DNA from: an uncultured Prevotella sp.
GTDB lineage: Bacteria; Bacteroidota; Bacteroidia; Bacteroidales; Bacteroidaceae
Length of the DNA: 49,931 nucleotides
Assembly (NCBI GenBank): GCA_905236815.1
Contig: CAJOPE010000032.1
Span: forward strand, 1-49,931
Direction: 5' to 3'
Of the stretch, positions 19,052 through 28,249 are shown in pieces (position 1 is the first letter of the stretch; each line of letters begins with the position of its first letter). The translations under genes and the position numbers were made by a program. The notes under the pieces were generated by a model, which worked only from the letters and a program-made list of their open reading frames with translations, was not told the DNA's origin and searched no databases.

Positions 19052-20680
19052 ATGACAGCAAAAGAAACTATTGAAAGCGGTAAGGCCATTCTCGGTATCG
19101 AGTTTGGCTCTACACGCATCAAGGCAGTTCTCATCGATCAGGAGAACAAGCCTATAGCTCAGGGTGATCACGAGTGGGAAAACCAACTTGTCGACGGTCT
19201 TTGGACTTATAGCACAGAGGCTATCTGGTTTGGTTTGGAGGATGCTTATGCCAACCTCCGCAAGAACGTGCTCGCCGAATATGATTGTGAGATTGAGCAT
19301 CTTGCTTCTATCGGTATCTCTGCAATGATGCACGGATATATGGCATTCGGTCCTACAGGTACAGCTTCTAAGGGTGCTCCTGCAGGTGAAGCCGAGAAGA
19401 TTCTCGTTCCTTTCCGCACATGGCGTAATACCAATACAGGTGCCGCAGCTGCTGAGCTTTCTAAGCTCTTCAACTATAACATCCCTCTCCGCTGGTCTAT
19501 CTCTCACCTCTATCAGGCTATCCTGAATGGCGAGGAGCATGTAGGCGATATCACTTATCTCACTACCCTCGCAGGTTACATTCACTGGCGTCTAACTGGT
19601 GAGAAGGTACTTGGTGTTGGTGATGCTTCAGGTATGATTCCTGTTGATCCTGAGACAAAGACCTATAATGCCGAGATGGTGAAGAAGTTCAACGACCTTG
19701 TTGCACCTAAGGGTTATTCTTGGAAGCTTGAAGACATCCTTCCAAAGAGTCTCTCAGCAGGTGAGGCTGCAGGTACTCTTACCGAGCACGGAGCACATCG
19801 TCTGGATATCTCTGGTCACTTGAAGGGCGGTTGCCCACTCTGTCCTCCAGAGGGTGATGCAGGTACAGGTATGGTTGCTACCAATGCCGTAAAACAGCGC
19901 ACAGGTAATGTGTCAGCAGGTACTTCTTCTTTCTCAATGATTGTATTGGAGAAGGATCTTTCTAAGCCAAACGAGATGATTGATATGGTGACAACACCAG
20001 ACGGATCACTTGTTGCTATGGTACATTGCAACAACTGTACTTCCGACATCAATGCTTGGGTGAAACTCTTTAAGGAATATCAGCAACTCCTTGGTATTCC
20101 GGTAGATATGAACGAGATCTATGGCAAGCTCTACAACCATGCACTCACCGGTAATGCCGATTGTGGTGGTGTATTGTCATACAACTATATTTCAGGTGAG
20201 CCAGTAGCTGGACTTCAGGATGGCCGCCCTATGGTAGTTCGTTCTGCCAACGACAAATTCAACCTTGCCAACTTCATCCGCACCAACCTCTACGCAACCG
20301 TAGCTGTATTGAAACTCGGTAATGATGTACTCTTCAAGGAAGAGAAGATCAAGGTTGACCGCATCACAGGACATGGTGGTTTGTTCAAGACTCCAGTAGT
20401 AGGTCAGCGCATTCTTGCTGCAGCTCTCAACTCCCCTATCTCAGTTATGGAGACAGCAGGTGAAGGTGGTGCATGGGGTATTGCACTTCTCGCATCATAC
20501 CTTGTAAACAATGAAAAGAAGCAGAACCTTGCCGACTGGCTTGAGGATGTTGTCTTCGCAGGAAATACAGGTGTTGAAATTGCACCAGACCCTGAGGATG
20601 TAGCAGGTTTCAATGCTTATATCGAGAACTATAAGAAGGGACTCGCTATTGAGCAGGCTGCTGTAAACAACAAAAAGTAA
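19052..20680 (+). CDS. FGGY-family carbohydrate kinase, probable L-ribulokinase (AraK type)
   Basis: ATP-dependent sugar kinase of 542 aa. The N-terminal ILGIEFGSTRIKAV is the phosphate-1 motif, and the C-terminal ITGHGGLFKTPVVGQ with the glycine-rich AGEGGAWGIALLASY is the adenosine/FGGY end. The sequence is closer in feel to xylulokinase-type proteins than to enteric AraB. In Bacteroides arabinose clusters the equivalent gene (AraK) does the ribulokinase step. Placement after araA and before pentose-pathway genes supports ribulose as substrate; xylulose is the alternative. I chose the ATG at 19052 over an upstream TTG. Confidence 0.88.
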   Translation: MTAKETIESGKAILGIEFGSTRIKAVLIDQENKPIAQGDHEWENQLVDGLWTYSTEAIWFGLEDAYANLRKNVLAEYDCEIEHLASIGISAMMHGYMAFGPTGTASKGAPAGEAEKILVPFRTWRNTNTGAAAAELSKLFNYNIPLRWSISHLYQAILNGEEHVGDITYLTTLAGYIHWRLTGEKVLGVGDASGMIPVDPETKTYNAEMVKKFNDLVAPKGYSWKLEDILPKSLSAGEAAGTLTEHGAHRLDISGHLKGGCPLCPPEGDAGTGMVATNAVKQRTGNVSAGTSSFSMIVLEKDLSKPNEMIDMVTTPDGSLVAMVHCNNCTSDINAWVKLFKEYQQLLGIPVDMNEIYGKLYNHALTGNADCGGVLSYNYISGEPVAGLQDGRPMVVRSANDKFNLANFIRTNLYATVAVLKLGNDVLFKEEKIKVDRITGHGGLFKTPVVGQRILAAALNSPISVMETAGEGGAWGIALLASYLVNNEKKQNLADWLEDVVFAGNTGVEIAPDPEDVAGFNAYIENYKKGLAIEQAAVNNKK

Positions 20681-20695
20681 ATCTGTATTCGAAAA

Positions 20696-20812
20696 TTCGG
20701 AAGCCTTAAAAAGCTAAACAAAAGTTCTCTCCCCTTTCGTGAGAGTGTAGGAGCGTAATTTATTACGCTCCTAAAAGGAGAGAACTTAGCTTTTAATCAG
20801 AGGATTTCCGAA
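20696..20812. repeat. Long imperfect inverted repeat after the kinase gene
   Basis: Nested arms face each other: TTCGGAA/TTCCGAA (20696-20702, 20806-20812), then AAAAGCTA/TAGCTTTT, then AGTTCTCTCC/GGAGAGAACT. At the centre is a perfect 12-bp arm pair, TAGGAGCGTAAT/ATTACGCTCCTA (20748-20759, 20762-20773). The whole 117-bp element could fold into one long stem. It contains no reading frame and resembles a miniature inverted-repeat element or a strong transcript-end structure. The remaining 20813-21028 shows no recognisable feature. Confidence 0.7.
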
Positions 20813-21028
20813 GTTTGAATAATACCCGAAATACTAGTAAGATTAGGGAACTTCCTAAAGTCTTCTATCCATCGTAATAGAAACAAAAGTTAGAATAGAA
20901 ACTATAAGACTTTCCGCACTCCCTTATCAAATTTAAATATTTTTCTGTTCCTCCAAGAAAGGGGGAAATGATACTCTGAAACGTATTATATATAATAAGG
21001 TAAATCACAGAAAATAATAAATGTAGTT

Positions 21029-22597
21029 ATGAAACAATACATCGCAACCGCCCTCCTCTCTTTAGCAGCCTTTTCTGCTAATGCTCAGGATGCAACAGTA
21101 ACGATTCACGCCAATCAGGGCACAAACAAGATCAACAAGGAAATCTACGGTCAGTTTGCCGAGCACCTCGGCACCTGTATCTATGGAGGTCTCTGGGTGG
21201 GTCCTGAATCTCAGATTCCTAATACCAATGGATATCGTACCGACGTACTCAATGCGTTGAAGGAGCTGAAAGTTCCTGTATTGAGATGGCCAGGCGGATG
21301 CTTTGCCGACGAATACCACTGGATGGATGGTATTGGTCCTAAGGAGAACCGCCCTAAGATGCAGAACAATAACTGGGGTGGCACTATCGAGGACAACTCC
21401 TTCGGTACACACGAATTCCTCAACCTTTGTGAACTTCTCGGTGCAGAACCATATATCAGCGGAAACGTGGGTAGTGGTACTGTAGAGGAACTCGCTAAGT
21501 GGGTGGAATATATGACCAGCGATGGCGATACACCTATGGCTAAGCTCCGTCGCAAGAACGGTCGCGACAAGTCATGGAACGTGAAATATCTCGGTGTGGG
21601 TAACGAAAGCTGGGGCTGTGGTGGTAATATGCGCCCAGAATACTACAGCGACCTCTTCCGCAGATATTCTACCTACTGCCGTGACTACGACAATCACAAG
21701 CTTTATAAGATCGCTTCTGGTGCAACCGATTACGATTACGACTGGACCAAGGTGCTTATGAATAATGTTGGCAATCGTATGGCTGGTCTTTCTCTGCACT
21801 ACTACACAGTGAAGGATTGGAGCGACCACAAGGGATTTGCTCTCAAGTTCAACGACCAGGAATACTACTGGACTATCGGTAAGAGCCTTCAGATTGAGGA
21901 CATCATCAAGAAGCACGAGGCTATTATGGATCAGAAAGATCCAAAGAAGAAGATCGGCTTGCTCGTTGATGAATGGGGAACCTGGTGGGACGAGGAACCT
22001 GGCACAATCAAGGGTCACCTCTATCAGCAGAACTCAATGCGCGATGCTATGGTTGCTGCCCTCACCCTCAACATCTTCCAGCGTCATACCGACCGTATCA
22101 AGATGGCCAATATCGCTCAGGTAGTCAACGTACTTCAGTCTATGATCCTCACAGATACCAAGGGTACAGGCCACATGGTCCTCACTCCAACCTATCATGT
22201 GTTCAAGATGTACCAAGGCTTCCAGGAGGCAACTTATTTGCCAATGGATGTAAAGGTAGATTCTATCCCTGTAGAAGGCGGCCACATGTGGAAGATGGTA
22301 GACGCAAACATTCCTGCAGTATCTGTATCAGCAGCTAAGAAGCAGGATGGCGGCATCATTATCTCTCTGGCCAATACCTCGTTGGAGAAGAAGCAGGAAG
22401 TTGAAATCAACCTCGATGGTGCAAATGTAAAGACCATTGCAGGTGAAATCCTCACCAGCAAGAACGTGATGGACTACAACGACTTCGAGCATCCAGACGC
22501 AATCAAGCCAGTTGCATTCAAGGATGCAAAGCTCAAGAAAAACTCGCTGAAAGTAAAAATTCCAGCAAAATCAATAATCGTTTTGAATTTAAAGTAG
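21029..22597 (+). CDS. Secreted alpha-L-arabinofuranosidase, family GH51
   Basis: Releases terminal arabinofuranose from arabinan, arabinoxylan or arabino-oligosaccharides. A signal peptide (about 1-19, ending SANA before Q) predicts export to the periplasm. The 522-aa enzyme shows the GH51 blocks LRWPGGCFADEYHW, then VGNESWGCGG with the acid/base Glu193, and LLVDEWGTWWDEEPG with the nucleophile Glu315. A beta-sandwich completes the C-terminus. It supplies arabinose to the transporter and isomerase encoded upstream. The 348-bp gap in front suggests separate control, though no clear promoter box is visible. Confidence 0.94.
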   Translation: MKQYIATALLSLAAFSANAQDATVTIHANQGTNKINKEIYGQFAEHLGTCIYGGLWVGPESQIPNTNGYRTDVLNALKELKVPVLRWPGGCFADEYHWMDGIGPKENRPKMQNNNWGGTIEDNSFGTHEFLNLCELLGAEPYISGNVGSGTVEELAKWVEYMTSDGDTPMAKLRRKNGRDKSWNVKYLGVGNESWGCGGNMRPEYYSDLFRRYSTYCRDYDNHKLYKIASGATDYDYDWTKVLMNNVGNRMAGLSLHYYTVKDWSDHKGFALKFNDQEYYWTIGKSLQIEDIIKKHEAIMDQKDPKKKIGLLVDEWGTWWDEEPGTIKGHLYQQNSMRDAMVAALTLNIFQRHTDRIKMANIAQVVNVLQSMILTDTKGTGHMVLTPTYHVFKMYQGFQEATYLPMDVKVDSIPVEGGHMWKMVDANIPAVSVSAAKKQDGGIIISLANTSLEKKQEVEINLDGANVKTIAGEILTSKNVMDYNDFEHPDAIKPVAFKDAKLKKNSLKVKIPAKSIIVLNLK

Positions 22598-22689
22598 TAA
22601 ATTTGCAGTCGTTTCTAAGAAGGAGCGATGAAAACACCCCTCTACTATAAGATTCACAGAAAGAATTTCAAATTAATTAATCATACAAA

Positions 22690-24711
22690 ATGAACGACAT
22701 TAAAGTTTTGAACCATGCTGCCGACAACATCCGTATCTTGGCAGCAAGTGCAGTAGAAAAGGCTAAGTCAGGTCACCCAGGTGGTGCTATGGGTGGTGCC
22801 GACTTCATCAATGTATTGTATTCAGAGTATCTCAAATACGATCCAAAGAACCCTTCATGGGTAGGCCGCGACCGTTTCTTCCTCGATCCAGGTCACATGG
22901 CTCCAATGCTCTACTCTCAGCTTTGCCTCATCGGTAAGTTCACACTTGAAGAGTTGGCACAGCTCCGTCAGTGGGGTTCTCCAACAACAGGTCACCCAGA
23001 GTTTGAGATTGCTCGTGGTATTGAGAATACATCTGGTCCTCTTGGTCAGGGTCACGTATTTGCTATTGGTGCTGCTATCGCTGCTAAGTTCTTGGCTGCT
23101 CACACAGGCAACCCAACTTTCAAGAAGGAAACTATTTACGCATATATCTCTGATGGTGGTGTTCAGGAGGAGATTTCACAGGGTGGTGCTCGTATCGCTG
23201 CTACTCTCGGTCTTGACAACCTCATCATGTTCTACGACTCAAACGATATCCAGCTCTCTACAGAGACTAAGGACGTTATGACTGAGGATACAGCTGCTAA
23301 GTATCGTGCCCTCGGTTGGGAAGTTATCGAGATTGTAGGTAACGATGCTGCTCAGATCCGTAAGGCTCTCGATGCTGCTCAGAAGGTAGAAGGCAAGCCA
23401 ACTTTGATTATCGGTAAGTGTATCATGGGTAAGGGTGCTTTGAAGGAAGATGGTTCTTCTTACGAGCGCAACTGCAAGACTCACGGTGCTCCTCTTGGTG
23501 GCGACGCTTACAAGAATACTATCAAGAACCTCGGTGGTGATCCTGAGAATCCATTCCAGATCTTCGACGATGTTAAGGAACTCTATGCTAACCGTGCTAA
23601 GGAACTCGAGGGTATCGTAGCTGAGCGTTATGCAGAGGAGAAGGCTTGGGCTGATGCTAACCCAGAGAAGGCTGCCCAGCAGGCTGACTGGTTCAGCGGT
23701 AACGCTCCAAAGATCGACTGGACAAAGGTAGTTCAGAAGGACAACGATGCAACTCGTTCAGCATCAGCAGCATGTCTTGGTCAGCTCGCAGAGCAGGTTC
23801 CAAACATGATCTGTGCATCTGCCGACCTTTCTAACTCAGATAAGACCGACGGATTCTTGAAGAAGACTCACGCTCTTACAAAGGATGACTTCAGTGGTGC
23901 ATTCTTCCAGGCAGGTGTAGCCGAGCTCACAATGGCTTGCTGCTGCATCGGTATGGCTCTCCACGGTGGTGTTATCCCAGCTTGTGGTACATTCTTCGTA
24001 TTCTCAGACTATATGAAGCCTGCAATTCGTATGGCAGCTTTGATGGAGCTCCCAGTTAAGTTCATCTGGACACACGATGCATTCCGCGTTGGTGAGGATG
24101 GACCTACACACGAGCCAGTTGAGCAAGAGGCACAGATCCGCTTGATGGAGAAGTTGAAGAATCACCACGGCAAGCCATCTACTCTCGTTCTCCGTCCTGC
24201 AGATGCAAAGGAGACAACAGAGGCTTGGAAGCTTGCAATGGAGAACACAACAACTCCTACAGCTCTTATCTTCTCTCGCCAGAACATCAACAACCTTCCT
24301 GAGGGCAACGACTACAGTCAGGTAGCTAAGGGTGGTTACATCGTAGCTGGCTCAGATGAGAATCCTGATGTAATTCTTGTTGCTACAGGTTCTGAGGTTT
24401 CTACTCTCGAGGCAGGCGCAGACCTTATCCGCAAGGATGGCAAGAAGGTACGCGTAGTATCTGTTCCTTCAGAGGGTCTCTTCCGTCAGCAGCCTAAGGA
24501 GTATCAGTTGGAGGTTCTCCCACGCGACGTTAAGAAGTTCGGTCTCACAGCAGGTCTTCCTGTAAACCTCCTCGGTCTTGTACCAGAGGCAGAGGGTACA
24601 ATCTGGGGTCTTGAGAGCTTCGGTTTCTCAGCTCCTTACAAGGTACTCGACGAGAAGCTTGGCTACACAGCCGAAAACGTTTACAAGCAGGTATCTGCAT
24701 TGTTCAAGTAA
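22690..24711 (+). CDS. tkt: Transketolase
   Basis: Thiamine-diphosphate enzyme of 673 aa moving two-carbon units between pentose, tetrose and hexose phosphates. Motifs: KSGHPGGAMGGADF and GPLGQGH, and the ThDP/Mg block ISDGGVQEEISQGG (SDG in place of GDG). The pyrimidine domain has the catalytic-loop HDAFRVGEDGPTHEPVEQ, and the C-terminal domain is complete. It lies within the arabinose cluster and handles the xylulose-5-phosphate made by AraD. Being strongly expressed in most cells, it may also serve as the general housekeeping copy. Confidence 0.97.
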   Translation: MNDIKVLNHAADNIRILAASAVEKAKSGHPGGAMGGADFINVLYSEYLKYDPKNPSWVGRDRFFLDPGHMAPMLYSQLCLIGKFTLEELAQLRQWGSPTTGHPEFEIARGIENTSGPLGQGHVFAIGAAIAAKFLAAHTGNPTFKKETIYAYISDGGVQEEISQGGARIAATLGLDNLIMFYDSNDIQLSTETKDVMTEDTAAKYRALGWEVIEIVGNDAAQIRKALDAAQKVEGKPTLIIGKCIMGKGALKEDGSSYERNCKTHGAPLGGDAYKNTIKNLGGDPENPFQIFDDVKELYANRAKELEGIVAERYAEEKAWADANPEKAAQQADWFSGNAPKIDWTKVVQKDNDATRSASAACLGQLAEQVPNMICASADLSNSDKTDGFLKKTHALTKDDFSGAFFQAGVAELTMACCCIGMALHGGVIPACGTFFVFSDYMKPAIRMAALMELPVKFIWTHDAFRVGEDGPTHEPVEQEAQIRLMEKLKNHHGKPSTLVLRPADAKETTEAWKLAMENTTTPTALIFSRQNINNLPEGNDYSQVAKGGYIVAGSDENPDVILVATGSEVSTLEAGADLIRKDGKKVRVVSVPSEGLFRQQPKEYQLEVLPRDVKKFGLTAGLPVNLLGLVPEAEGTIWGLESFGFSAPYKVLDEKLGYTAENVYKQVSALFK

Positions 24712-24716
24712 TATCT

Positions 24717-24744
24717 ATATGGAAGGGCCCCTGCCCTTCCATAT
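24717..24744 (+). terminator. Hairpin between tkt and rpiB
   Basis: TATATGGAAGGGC/GCCCTTCCATAT forms a 12-bp stem with a tight loop, inside the 48-bp gap. The following sequence is AT-rich but not a true T run, so read-through into rpiB is likely. Confidence 0.5.
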
Positions 24745-24759
24745 TTAATTTATAAAACT

Positions 24760-25203
24760 ATGGAAGTTAAGACAGTAGGTTTAGCAAGCGATCATGCAGG
24801 TTTTCCTTTGAAACAGTTTGTTCTTCAGTATTTGGAGAAGAAAGGTTATGCTGTAAAGGATTACGGAACATATAGTGATGCCAGTGTAGACTACTCAGAT
24901 TTCGGTCATGCTCTCGCCGAGGGTATTGAGAGTGGAGAAGTTTATCCTGGTATTGGTATTTGCGGTAGTGGTGAAGGTATCTCAATGACTCTGAACAAGC
25001 ATCAGGGTGTACGTGCAGGTTTGGCATGGTGCAAGGAGATTAGTCATCTTATCCGTCAGCACAACGATGCTAATGTTCTCGTTATGCCAGGTCGCTTCAT
25101 CGACAACAAGACTGCAGAGGAAATCATGGATGAATTCTTCAGCACAAGTTTTGAGGGTGGCCGTCATCAGCGCCGTGTTGAAAAGATTCCTGTTCAGAAA
25201 TAA
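24760..25203 (+). CDS. rpiB: Ribose-5-phosphate isomerase B
   Basis: Small RpiB/LacAB-fold isomerase (147 aa) interconverting ribose-5-phosphate and ribulose-5-phosphate. The N-terminal GLASDHAGFPLK, the DYGTYSDASVDYSDF stretch and GICGSGEGISMTLNKHQGVRAG (catalytic Cys in the GICGSG loop) are diagnostic. VLVMPGRF and the C-terminal FEGGRHQRRV phosphate-binding arm are present. It closes the arabinose/pentose cluster, completing the links needed for the non-oxidative pentose-phosphate pathway. Confidence 0.96.
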   Translation: MEVKTVGLASDHAGFPLKQFVLQYLEKKGYAVKDYGTYSDASVDYSDFGHALAEGIESGEVYPGIGICGSGEGISMTLNKHQGVRAGLAWCKEISHLIRQHNDANVLVMPGRFIDNKTAEEIMDEFFSTSFEGGRHQRRVEKIPVQK

Positions 25204-25208
25204 ATTAA

Positions 25209-25250
25209 GAATTAGTAATTAGGAATTAGTAATTAGGAATTAGTAATTGT
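25209..25250. repeat. Three tandem 14-bp AT-rich repeats
   Basis: GAATTAGTAATTAG occurs three times head to tail, the last copy differing only at its end. Related pieces (AATTAGTAATTAC, TTACTAATTACTAAT) continue to about 25345 in both orientations. The stretch 25204-25350 is non-coding. Similar AATT-rich filler occurs at 575-602 and 19008-19040. Confidence 0.8.
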
Positions 25251-25353
25251 GATTACCTTTATTCCATATCATAATCGACAATTGGAATTAACAATTAGCT
25301 TAATAGCAAATCATAATTAGTAATTACTACTTACTAATTACTAATAAAAAAAA

Positions 25354-25390
25354 GTCCCGTAGGCATTAATTGCTTACGGGATTTTTTATT
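25354..25390. terminator. Terminator between rpiB and ndk (convergent genes)
   Basis: TCCCGTAGGCA and TGCTTACGGGA pair around a short AT loop, with A-rich sequence on the left and ATTTTTTATTT on the right. The A and T runs on both sides make it suitable for terminating in both directions between two converging genes. Confidence 0.75.
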
Positions 25391-25493
25391 TGAAAATATA
25401 TGTTTTTCTGTAACTAAGTCTTTATCCCAAAAGTGGATAAACGAAATACGTACTTATGTACTTATGTCAGAAAAGCAAGTACTAATGTCTATT

Positions 25494-25955
25494 TTACAAC
25501 TCATCAGCCGCATAAAGGAAATCGAAAGCAGGCTGCTTGTAGTCGAAGATCTCGCCTTCGTTGAAGAAGCGCTTCAACTCAATAGCTGCATTCTCCTTGC
25601 TGTCGCTTGCATGAACGATATTCTCCTGGAACGACATGCTGAAATCACCACGGATTGTACCAGGAGCTGCCTTACGACCACTTGTAGCACCAGCCATCTG
25701 GCGAACAACCTCCACAGCATCTACACCCTCGTAGCAGCATACGATAACAGGAGTTACAGTCATAGCATCCTTCAACTGCTGGAAGAATGGCTTGCCAGCA
25801 TGCTGAGCATAGTGCTCGCTCATCTGCTCGTCGGTAAGCTGACACATCTTCATACCTGCCAGACGAAGGCCCTTCTGTTCAAAACGCTTTGTAACCTCAC
25901 CTACCAAGCCACGCATCAGGCAAGAAGGCTTCAATATCACTAATGTCTTTTCCAT
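25494..25955 (-). CDS. ndk: Nucleoside diphosphate kinase
   Basis: Transfers the gamma phosphate among nucleotides through a phosphohistidine. The 153-aa protein begins KTLVILKPSCLMRGLVGE and has the GATSGRKAAPGTIRGDFSM nucleotide loop. The active-site histidine is in ENIVHASDS. The family's usual motif starts TLxIIKPD; here it is VILKPS. The C-terminal acidic ~15 residues are slightly longer than in many homologues. A TACCTTTG box lies upstream, so it is probably a single-gene unit. Confidence 0.95.
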   Translation of the reverse strand: MEKTLVILKPSCLMRGLVGEVTKRFEQKGLRLAGMKMCQLTDEQMSEHYAQHAGKPFFQQLKDAMTVTPVIVCCYEGVDAVEVVRQMAGATSGRKAAPGTIRGDFSMSFQENIVHASDSKENAAIELKRFFNEGEIFDYKQPAFDFLYAADEL

Positions 25956-25983
25956 TATTTTATCTATAGTTTATAATTTACTG

Positions 25984-25991
25984 CAAAGGTA
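25984..25991 (-). promoter_or_regulatory. -7 box for ndk
   Basis: The minus strand reads TACCTTTG, a perfect TAnnTTTG box, about 28 bp before the ndk start. Confidence 0.6.
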
Positions 25992-26131
25992 ATACTTTTT
26001 TTGATTTAAAAGTAAAATACTGAGCGCAAAGCAGCTATACCTATGTTAAAAAGAATATGTTATTTTGTTACTATGTCTTTAAAATCGGTACTCTGTCTCC
26101 CCAAAAGTTACTCCGTATAAAAAAAAGGTTG

Positions 26132-26139
26132 TATATTTG
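26132..26139 (+). promoter_or_regulatory. -7 box for the serine dehydratase gene
   Basis: TATATTTG fits TAnnTTTG and lies 26 bp before the ATG at 26166. No good TTTG partner is visible at the usual spacing. Confidence 0.55.
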
Positions 26140-26165
26140 TGCCATAAACAAAATAGAGTATTAGT

Positions 26166-27410
26166 ATGGAATCAATACGGGAAATTTTCAGGGTAGGCAA
26201 AGGTCCATCCTCCTCTCACACTATGGGACCACAGCACGCAGCACAAATTTATTTGGAACGCCACAAAGATGCACACGGTTTTCGGGTGACACTTTATGGA
26301 AGTCTTGCTGCTACTGGCAAAGGCCACATGACCGATGCTGCCATCAAGGAAGTCCTCTCTCCTACCGCTCCTGTATCCATCGAGTGGAAACCTCAGGAAT
26401 TTCTATCCTATCATCCCAACGGCATGACCTTTACCGCTATCGACGCTGAGGGAAATGCAGCGGATACATGGACCATCTACAGTGTGGGCGGTGGTGCTCT
26501 TTCGGATGGCCAAGGCGAGAACGATGCCTTCAAGACGAAGGAGGTTTATTCGATGAATACCCTCAAGGACATCAAGAAATGGTGTATCCGTAATGGCCGA
26601 AGTTTCTGGGAGTATGTTGGCGAGAACGAGGGCGACGACATTTGGGATTACCTCGATATGGTGTGGCATGTGATGCAGCAGGCTGTGCTCAATGGTCTGA
26701 ATCACGAAGGGGTGCTGCCAGGTCCGCTCAATCTTCCACGCAAAGCCTCAACCTATTATGTAAAGGCGAGCGGATACAAGGATTCACTTCAGCGTCGCGC
26801 ACTTGTTTATTCCTATGCGCTTGCCGTGAGCGAGGAGAATGCCTCGGGCGGAACCATCGTAACTGCACCTACTTGTGGTGCCTGTGGTGTTGTTCCCGCC
26901 GTACTCTATCACTGTTTCAAGCAGCATAATTTCAGCGATATCCGCATTATTCATGCGCTTGCTACCGCTGGATTGATTGGCAATATCGTTAAGCATAATG
27001 CCTCTATTTCAGGTGCTGAGGTTGGGTGTCAAGGCGAGGTTGGCGTGGCCTGTGCAATGGCATCAGCAGCCGCCTGCCAGCTTTTTGGCGGAAGTCCATC
27101 CCAGATAGAATATGCAGCCGAAATGGGTTTGGAACATCATCTTGGAATGACCTGCGATCCTGTGTGCGGTCTGGTTCAGGTGCCATGCATCGAGCGAAAT
27201 GCCTTTGCTGCTACCCGTGCGCTGGATGCCCAACTCTATGCCACTTTCTCCGATGGTCGTCACTTGGTTTCTTTCGACCGAGTGGTGAATGTAATGAAGC
27301 AGACAGGTCATGATCTTCCATCGCTCTACAAGGAAACTTCCGAAGGTGGTCTTGCCAAGAACTATTCCGACGAGACTGAATCAGAGGCACTAGGACAGGC
27401 CGTAGATTAG
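26166..27410 (+). CDS. sdaA: L-serine ammonia-lyase (iron-sulfur L-serine dehydratase)
   Basis: Deaminates L-serine to pyruvate and ammonia using a 4Fe-4S cluster. At 414 aa it is the fused single-chain form: an N-terminal beta domain beginning VGKGPSSSHTMGPQ, and a C-terminal alpha domain with the cluster cysteines in APTCGACGVVPAVLYH and CDPVCGLVQVPCIERN. The NASISGAEVGCQGEVGVA segment is also typical. It has its own promoter box. A short 9-bp hairpin follows the stop codon at 27442-27467. Confidence 0.95.
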   Translation: MESIREIFRVGKGPSSSHTMGPQHAAQIYLERHKDAHGFRVTLYGSLAATGKGHMTDAAIKEVLSPTAPVSIEWKPQEFLSYHPNGMTFTAIDAEGNAADTWTIYSVGGGALSDGQGENDAFKTKEVYSMNTLKDIKKWCIRNGRSFWEYVGENEGDDIWDYLDMVWHVMQQAVLNGLNHEGVLPGPLNLPRKASTYYVKASGYKDSLQRRALVYSYALAVSEENASGGTIVTAPTCGACGVVPAVLYHCFKQHNFSDIRIIHALATAGLIGNIVKHNASISGAEVGCQGEVGVACAMASAAACQLFGGSPSQIEYAAEMGLEHHLGMTCDPVCGLVQVPCIERNAFAATRALDAQLYATFSDGRHLVSFDRVVNVMKQTGHDLPSLYKETSEGGLAKNYSDETESEALGQAVD

Positions 27411-27441
27411 CAAGAGACATCCGAGGCTCTTTAATAAGAAT

Positions 27442-27467
27442 ATCTGCTCGCATAAAAACGAGCAGAT
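27442..27467. terminator. Hairpin between convergent sdaA and HU-HIG genes
   Basis: ATCTGCTCG and CGAGCAGAT form a perfect 9-bp stem with a 7-nt loop. Neither side carries a convincing T run, so termination efficiency is uncertain. Confidence 0.45.
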
Positions 27468-27542
27468 ACTAAAAAAGTTCTTCCATAAAAAGCGATAAAC
27501 ATTTGATATACAATCGTTTAACTATGGATGAACTTTTATTTT

Positions 27543-28148
27543 CTAGTCTTTTCTAAGATAATATAGCGGATGCTTATTCGTACCTTTTTTCACCAGCAAA
27601 CCTGTCTCTACAAAATGGGTAATCCATTTTCTACTCATATAGGGAGAGAGATTGAAATTAACCTCCATTGAACGAAGATTGATAAATTCATCCGTCTTCA
27701 GAGTCGAGAGTACTTTCTCCTTCATTTCCTCCTCACTATATTCCATCGACTTTGAGGTGAATTTCGACCGGTTGAAATGGGTTTCCGACTGCACTTTTTC
27801 CAGAAATTCCTTTTCCGCTCTGAACTTGATATTTTTCACACTCACGTAGTTGCCCTTTACCTTCTCCATAGGAGTATTTTGAGGCAAATCGACATTTGCG
27901 ACCAACGAAAGATAGCCGATTTCAGGAATGTAAAAACGGTTTCCCATGCTGAGTTGTTCTTTAGCTAAGTCGGCAAGTGCTGTAAAAACGGCTTCTGCAT
28001 CCGCTCGGGTAATAGTGCATCTGGCCTGGAGAAGTTCTTCGATTTTTCTTCGGGTTAGTGGCTTTCCTTGTTGAATACTTACAAACTTTTGTTCTTTACC
28101 ACTACCTGAAAAGTTTTTAAAGGTGTGGACATCAATATTTACTGACAT
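27543..28148 (-). CDS. HU-HIG type DNA-binding protein
   Basis: A 201-aa protein with an HU/IHF-like fold in the first ~125 residues (LTRRKIEELLQARCTITRADAEAV... is the HU dimerisation helix pair; GNRFYIPEIGYLSL and the FRAEKEFLEKV segment fit the HU-HIG subgroup of Bacteroidota). The C-terminal ~60 residues look like a winged helix (LRSMEVNFNLSPYMSRKWITHF). It probably binds and bends DNA; the genes it affects are unknown. It has a good promoter of its own, and upstream of that promoter lie four evenly spaced palindromes that could be its own or another regulator's sites. Confidence 0.78.
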   Translation of the reverse strand: MSVNIDVHTFKNFSGSGKEQKFVSIQQGKPLTRRKIEELLQARCTITRADAEAVFTALADLAKEQLSMGNRFYIPEIGYLSLVANVDLPQNTPMEKVKGNYVSVKNIKFRAEKEFLEKVQSETHFNRSKFTSKSMEYSEEEMKEKVLSTLKTDEFINLRSMEVNFNLSPYMSRKWITHFVETGLLVKKGTNKHPLYYLRKD

Positions 28149-28170
28149 AACAAATGTATTTTAGAACCTA

Positions 28171-28202
28171 CAAAGGTACTCAATTTCATAGTCATTGACA
28201 AA
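28171..28202 (-). promoter_or_regulatory. Promoter of the HU-HIG gene
   Basis: On the minus strand TTTG (plus coordinates 28199-28202) and TACCTTTG (28171-28178) are spaced by 20 bp, a near-ideal Bacteroidota promoter. It lies 23 bp before the ATG at 28148. Confidence 0.8.
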
Positions 28203-28249
28203 TTCATAGGCTTGTTTTTATCCCAAATTTATCTAGTTTAAACTATATT

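Noticed and set aside
25204..25350. Small RNA or tRNA gene in the AT-rich gap
   Set aside because: The sequence is simple repeats of AATTAGTAATT; no cloverleaf or conserved RNA pattern is visible.
25421..25441. TTTATCC/GGATAAA hairpin next to ndk as a second terminator
   Set aside because: It lies past the better terminator, has no T run and the flanking 8-bp direct repeat GTACTTAT suggests chance.
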